Origin: Gammaproteobacteria bacterium
Lineage (GTDB): Bacteria > Pseudomonadota > Gammaproteobacteria > Arenicellales > DRJH01
NCBI GenBank assembly: GCA_011052285.1
Contig: DRJH01000328.1
Coordinates: forward strand, 1 to 15,771
Direction of reading: 5' to 3'
Length of the DNA stretch: 15,771 bases
Part shown: positions 14,645-15,771 of the stretch, piece after piece
How the letters are laid out: the number at the start of each line of letters is the position of its first letter
How positions within the stretch are numbered: position 1 is the stretch's first letter
Made by a program: the position numbers and the translations under genes
Notes under the pieces: model-generated
Databases searched by the model: none
Told to the model about the DNA's origin: nothing
The model's input: the letters and a program-made list of their open reading frames with translations, nothing else

Positions 14645-14685
14645 CTTTTCCGCAGCAGGCTTTCTATTCCCGGACAGCCTCCTAG
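14645..14685 (-). repeat. 41-bp dispersed repeat, copy 2 (inverted relative to copy 1)
   Basis: The reverse complement of this stretch matches 1817-1857 at 37 of 41 positions, with single mismatches spread evenly. Copy 1 points right and copy 2 points left, so they form an inverted pair at the two ends of a 12,869-bp segment. Here the repeat joins the ATPase relic to unrelated DNA leading to the toxin-antitoxin genes. Confidence 0.7.
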
Positions 14686-14738
14686 ACGAGCGCTTTATGA
14701 AAAGTTAGCGGGAGAGGCTGGCATCAGGTATGAGATAT

Positions 14739-14767
14739 TGACTTTACTCTAAGTTACATGTAACATA
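14739..14767 (+). promoter_or_regulatory. Promoter of the toxin-antitoxin operon with palindromic operator candidate
   Basis: TTGACT (14739-14744), a 17-bp spacer and TAACAT (14762-14767) lie just upstream of the antitoxin. The perfect 12-bp palindrome GTTACATGTAAC (14754-14765) covers the end of the spacer and most of the -10 box. This is where an autorepressing antitoxin or toxin-antitoxin complex would bind. The promoter boxes and the palindrome are visible; repressor binding is inferred from how such operons usually work. Confidence 0.65.
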
Positions 14768-14783
14768 CAATAAAGGAGAAACT

Positions 14784-14993
14784 ATGATGGGTGCATCAAC
14801 TTTGAGAGTGAGAAAGCACAGGGCGAATTTGAGAGCAGCAGGCTTTAAGCCTGTGCAAATTTGGGTTCCGGACACGACAAGTGACAAGTTTGAGGTCGAA
14901 TGCCGCCGTCAATCCATGCTTGCCGCCGAAGCTGACAGGAAAGACCATGAATTGATGGACTTTCTTGATGCCGGGTTTGCTGACCTGAGATGA
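14784..14993 (+). CDS. MazE-like antitoxin (DUF3018 type)
   Basis: A 69-residue protein, MMGASTLRVRKHRANLRAAG followed by FKPVQIWVPDTTSDKFEVEC. The pattern R-RKHR--LRAAG-KPVQIWVPDT is that of the short MazE-family antitoxins annotated as DUF3018, with a basic DNA-binding N-terminus and an acidic toxin-wrapping C-terminus (FLDAGFADLR). AGGAG lies 5 bp before ATG 14784; a second ATG follows immediately. The stop overlaps the toxin start in ATGATG, the usual coupled antitoxin-first order. It should neutralise the downstream toxin and, with it, repress the promoter containing the palindrome at 14754-14765. Confidence 0.88.
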   Translation: MMGASTLRVRKHRANLRAAGFKPVQIWVPDTTSDKFEVECRRQSMLAAEADRKDHELMDFLDAGFADLR

Positions 14994-15316
14994 TGCGTGG
15001 AGACTTGGTTACGGTTGCCCTGCCAGGTGACTTTGGCAAGCCACAACCTGCGCTGGTGATTCAGGCTGACGCATTTAACCCGACGCATGAGACTGTCGTC
15101 GTGTTGCTTGTATCCAGTTACCTGATTGATGCGCCATTGTTTCGCGTGAGCGTTGAGGCATCCGAAAAAAATGGCTTGAAACAAACAAGTCAGGTGATGA
15201 TTGATAAAGTGATGACGGTAAAAAAAGAACGATTAGGGAATGTTTTTGGACAGATTGAAAAGAAACAGATGGCAGAAGTAAATAGACTGATCGCAGTTTT
15301 TATGGGAGGTGCATAA
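14990..15316 (+). CDS. MazF/PemK-like mRNA interferase toxin
   Basis: A 108-residue toxin of the MazF/PemK family, whose members cleave RNA at short sequence motifs and arrest growth. It starts MMRGDLVTVALPGDFGKPQP, ALVIQADAF, which matches the RGD-V-V--PGD-GKPRPALVIQ family opening. It continues with VVVLLVSSYLIDAPLFRVSV and TSQVMIDKVMTVKKERLGNVFGQI, where the S-V-ID and the G-- -loop pattern form the active-site surface. Length is typical. ATG 14990 overlaps the antitoxin stop; ATG 14993, one codon later, is equally possible. It looks intact. Recognition sequence cannot be predicted. Confidence 0.9.
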   Translation: MMRGDLVTVALPGDFGKPQPALVIQADAFNPTHETVVVLLVSSYLIDAPLFRVSVEASEKNGLKQTSQVMIDKVMTVKKERLGNVFGQIEKKQMAEVNRLIAVFMGGA

Positions 15317-15337
15317 GGACCACATCGTTACCCATAT

Positions 15338-15676
15338 TCAAAAAGTAGTGAACAATCCACACTGACTGTGCTCCAATACATTTTTTTGAACGTATTGATG
15401 ATTGTTACACAGAATATGTTGCAAACGATGCTTCCTTTGCCCATCACTCCAGCCAATCCAGCGGTCTCTACATTGCAACCGCCAGGCGGGACTGGCGTAT
15501 TGCAGGCAACCCAACAGACCACACTGTGACTGGATCAGATAACGCAGATGAGCACCGAACGGGATGTTATGGCCCAGGTAATGGCATTGATCGACCAAAT
15601 CCTGGATGAGATGCAGTTGCTGGTCTGTGACAGCATGGCCACAAAATTGTGGGATAGTCGTGTCGGTGTTAGGCAT
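15338..15676 (-). pseudogene. Fragment of a DruA-like (DUF4338) protein
   Basis: The frame reads MPNTDTTIPQFCGHAVTDQQ, LHLIQDLVDQCHYLGHNIPF, GAHLRYLIQSQCGLLGCLQY, ASPAWRLQCRDRWIGWSDGQ, RKHRLQHILCNN. The segments HYLGHNIPFGAHLRYLI and PAWRLQCRDRWIGW are characteristic of DUF4338, the family of the Druantia protein DruA that also occurs widely next to mobile elements. Relatives continue after NN with a RFLILPWV block. Here the sequence instead goes HQYVQKNVLEHSQCGLFTTF and stops, so the C-terminal half is lost. The N-terminus is also shorter than in full-length relatives. No other Druantia genes are visible. The function of the ancestral protein is not known from this sequence. Confidence 0.65.
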
Positions 15677-15771
15677 GGTGAGCTCGCTGGGTGATGGAAT
15701 CCAGCACCACCATAGCTAAGGTCGGCACTAATGTTCAGCACTATTTTTCTGCTGGGACAAATGTGTAATGC

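Noticed and set aside
15338..15771. A complete Druantia anti-phage system
   Set aside because: Only a truncated DruA-like fragment is visible; none of the other Druantia genes is in the window.

Overview
The window looks like a chromosome segment from a gammaproteobacterium of moderate GC content. The evidence is a prfB-lysS pair with the classical RF2 frameshift site, a YccA-type Bax-inhibitor-1 protein, and a PuuD/UraH/AllA/GuaD purine-degradation cluster. The organism cannot be named from the sequence alone.

Layout. (1) 1-1702, minus strand: prfB (RF2, with its programmed +1 frameshift) followed by the 5' part of lysS, which runs off the left edge. (2) 1703-2506: 0.8 kb without a gene, holding half of a 41-bp repeat, a 3 x 15 bp tandem repeat and a 161-bp MITE-like element with perfect 18-bp terminal inverted repeats and a 4-bp target duplication. 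(3) 2507-3175, plus: yccA-like membrane protein, followed by an 87-bp element with perfect 24-bp inverted repeats. (4) 3305-8710: purine/nitrogen catabolism. On the minus strand are a glutathione S-transferase, a diaminopropionate ammonia-lyase-like PLP enzyme, and the N-terminal stub of an M24 (creatinase/aminopeptidase-like) gene cut off by the 24-bp IR element. Divergent from these, uraH-allA-guaD-puuD form a tight operon (gaps of 3 bp or less, or overlaps). Together GuaD (guanine to xanthine), PuuD (urate to 5-hydroxyisourate), UraH (5-hydroxyisourate to OHCU) and AllA (ureidoglycolate to glyoxylate and urea) cover four steps. Xanthine dehydrogenase, OHCU decarboxylase and the allantoin/allantoate enzymes must lie elsewhere. 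(5) 8799-14512: surface-glycan genes, with one GT4 glycosyltransferase on plus and a convergent minus-strand operon of epimerase/dehydratase, DegT-type aminotransferase and two glycosyltransferases. The first gene of that operon, a SAM methyltransferase, survives only as its C-terminal third. (6) 14490-14753: a patchwork of fragments (an AAA_14/DUF4143-type ATPase piece, the second, inverted copy of the 41-bp repeat, and a short plus-strand ORF tail). (7) 14784-15316, plus: a MazE-like/MazF-PemK-like toxin-antitoxin pair with its own promoter and a palindromic operator candidate. (8) 15338-15676, minus: a fragment of a DruA-like (DUF4338) protein.

The most noteworthy signals are the two small non-autonomous elements, the 41-bp repeat found in inverted orientation at both ends of the 12.9-kb accessory block, the beheaded glycan operon, the start-codon-mutated M24 stub, and the linkage of a GST plus a DpaL-like enzyme to urate catabolism. 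I saw no complete new defence system. The MazEF pair and the DruA fragment mark the right edge as a mobile or defence-type zone.
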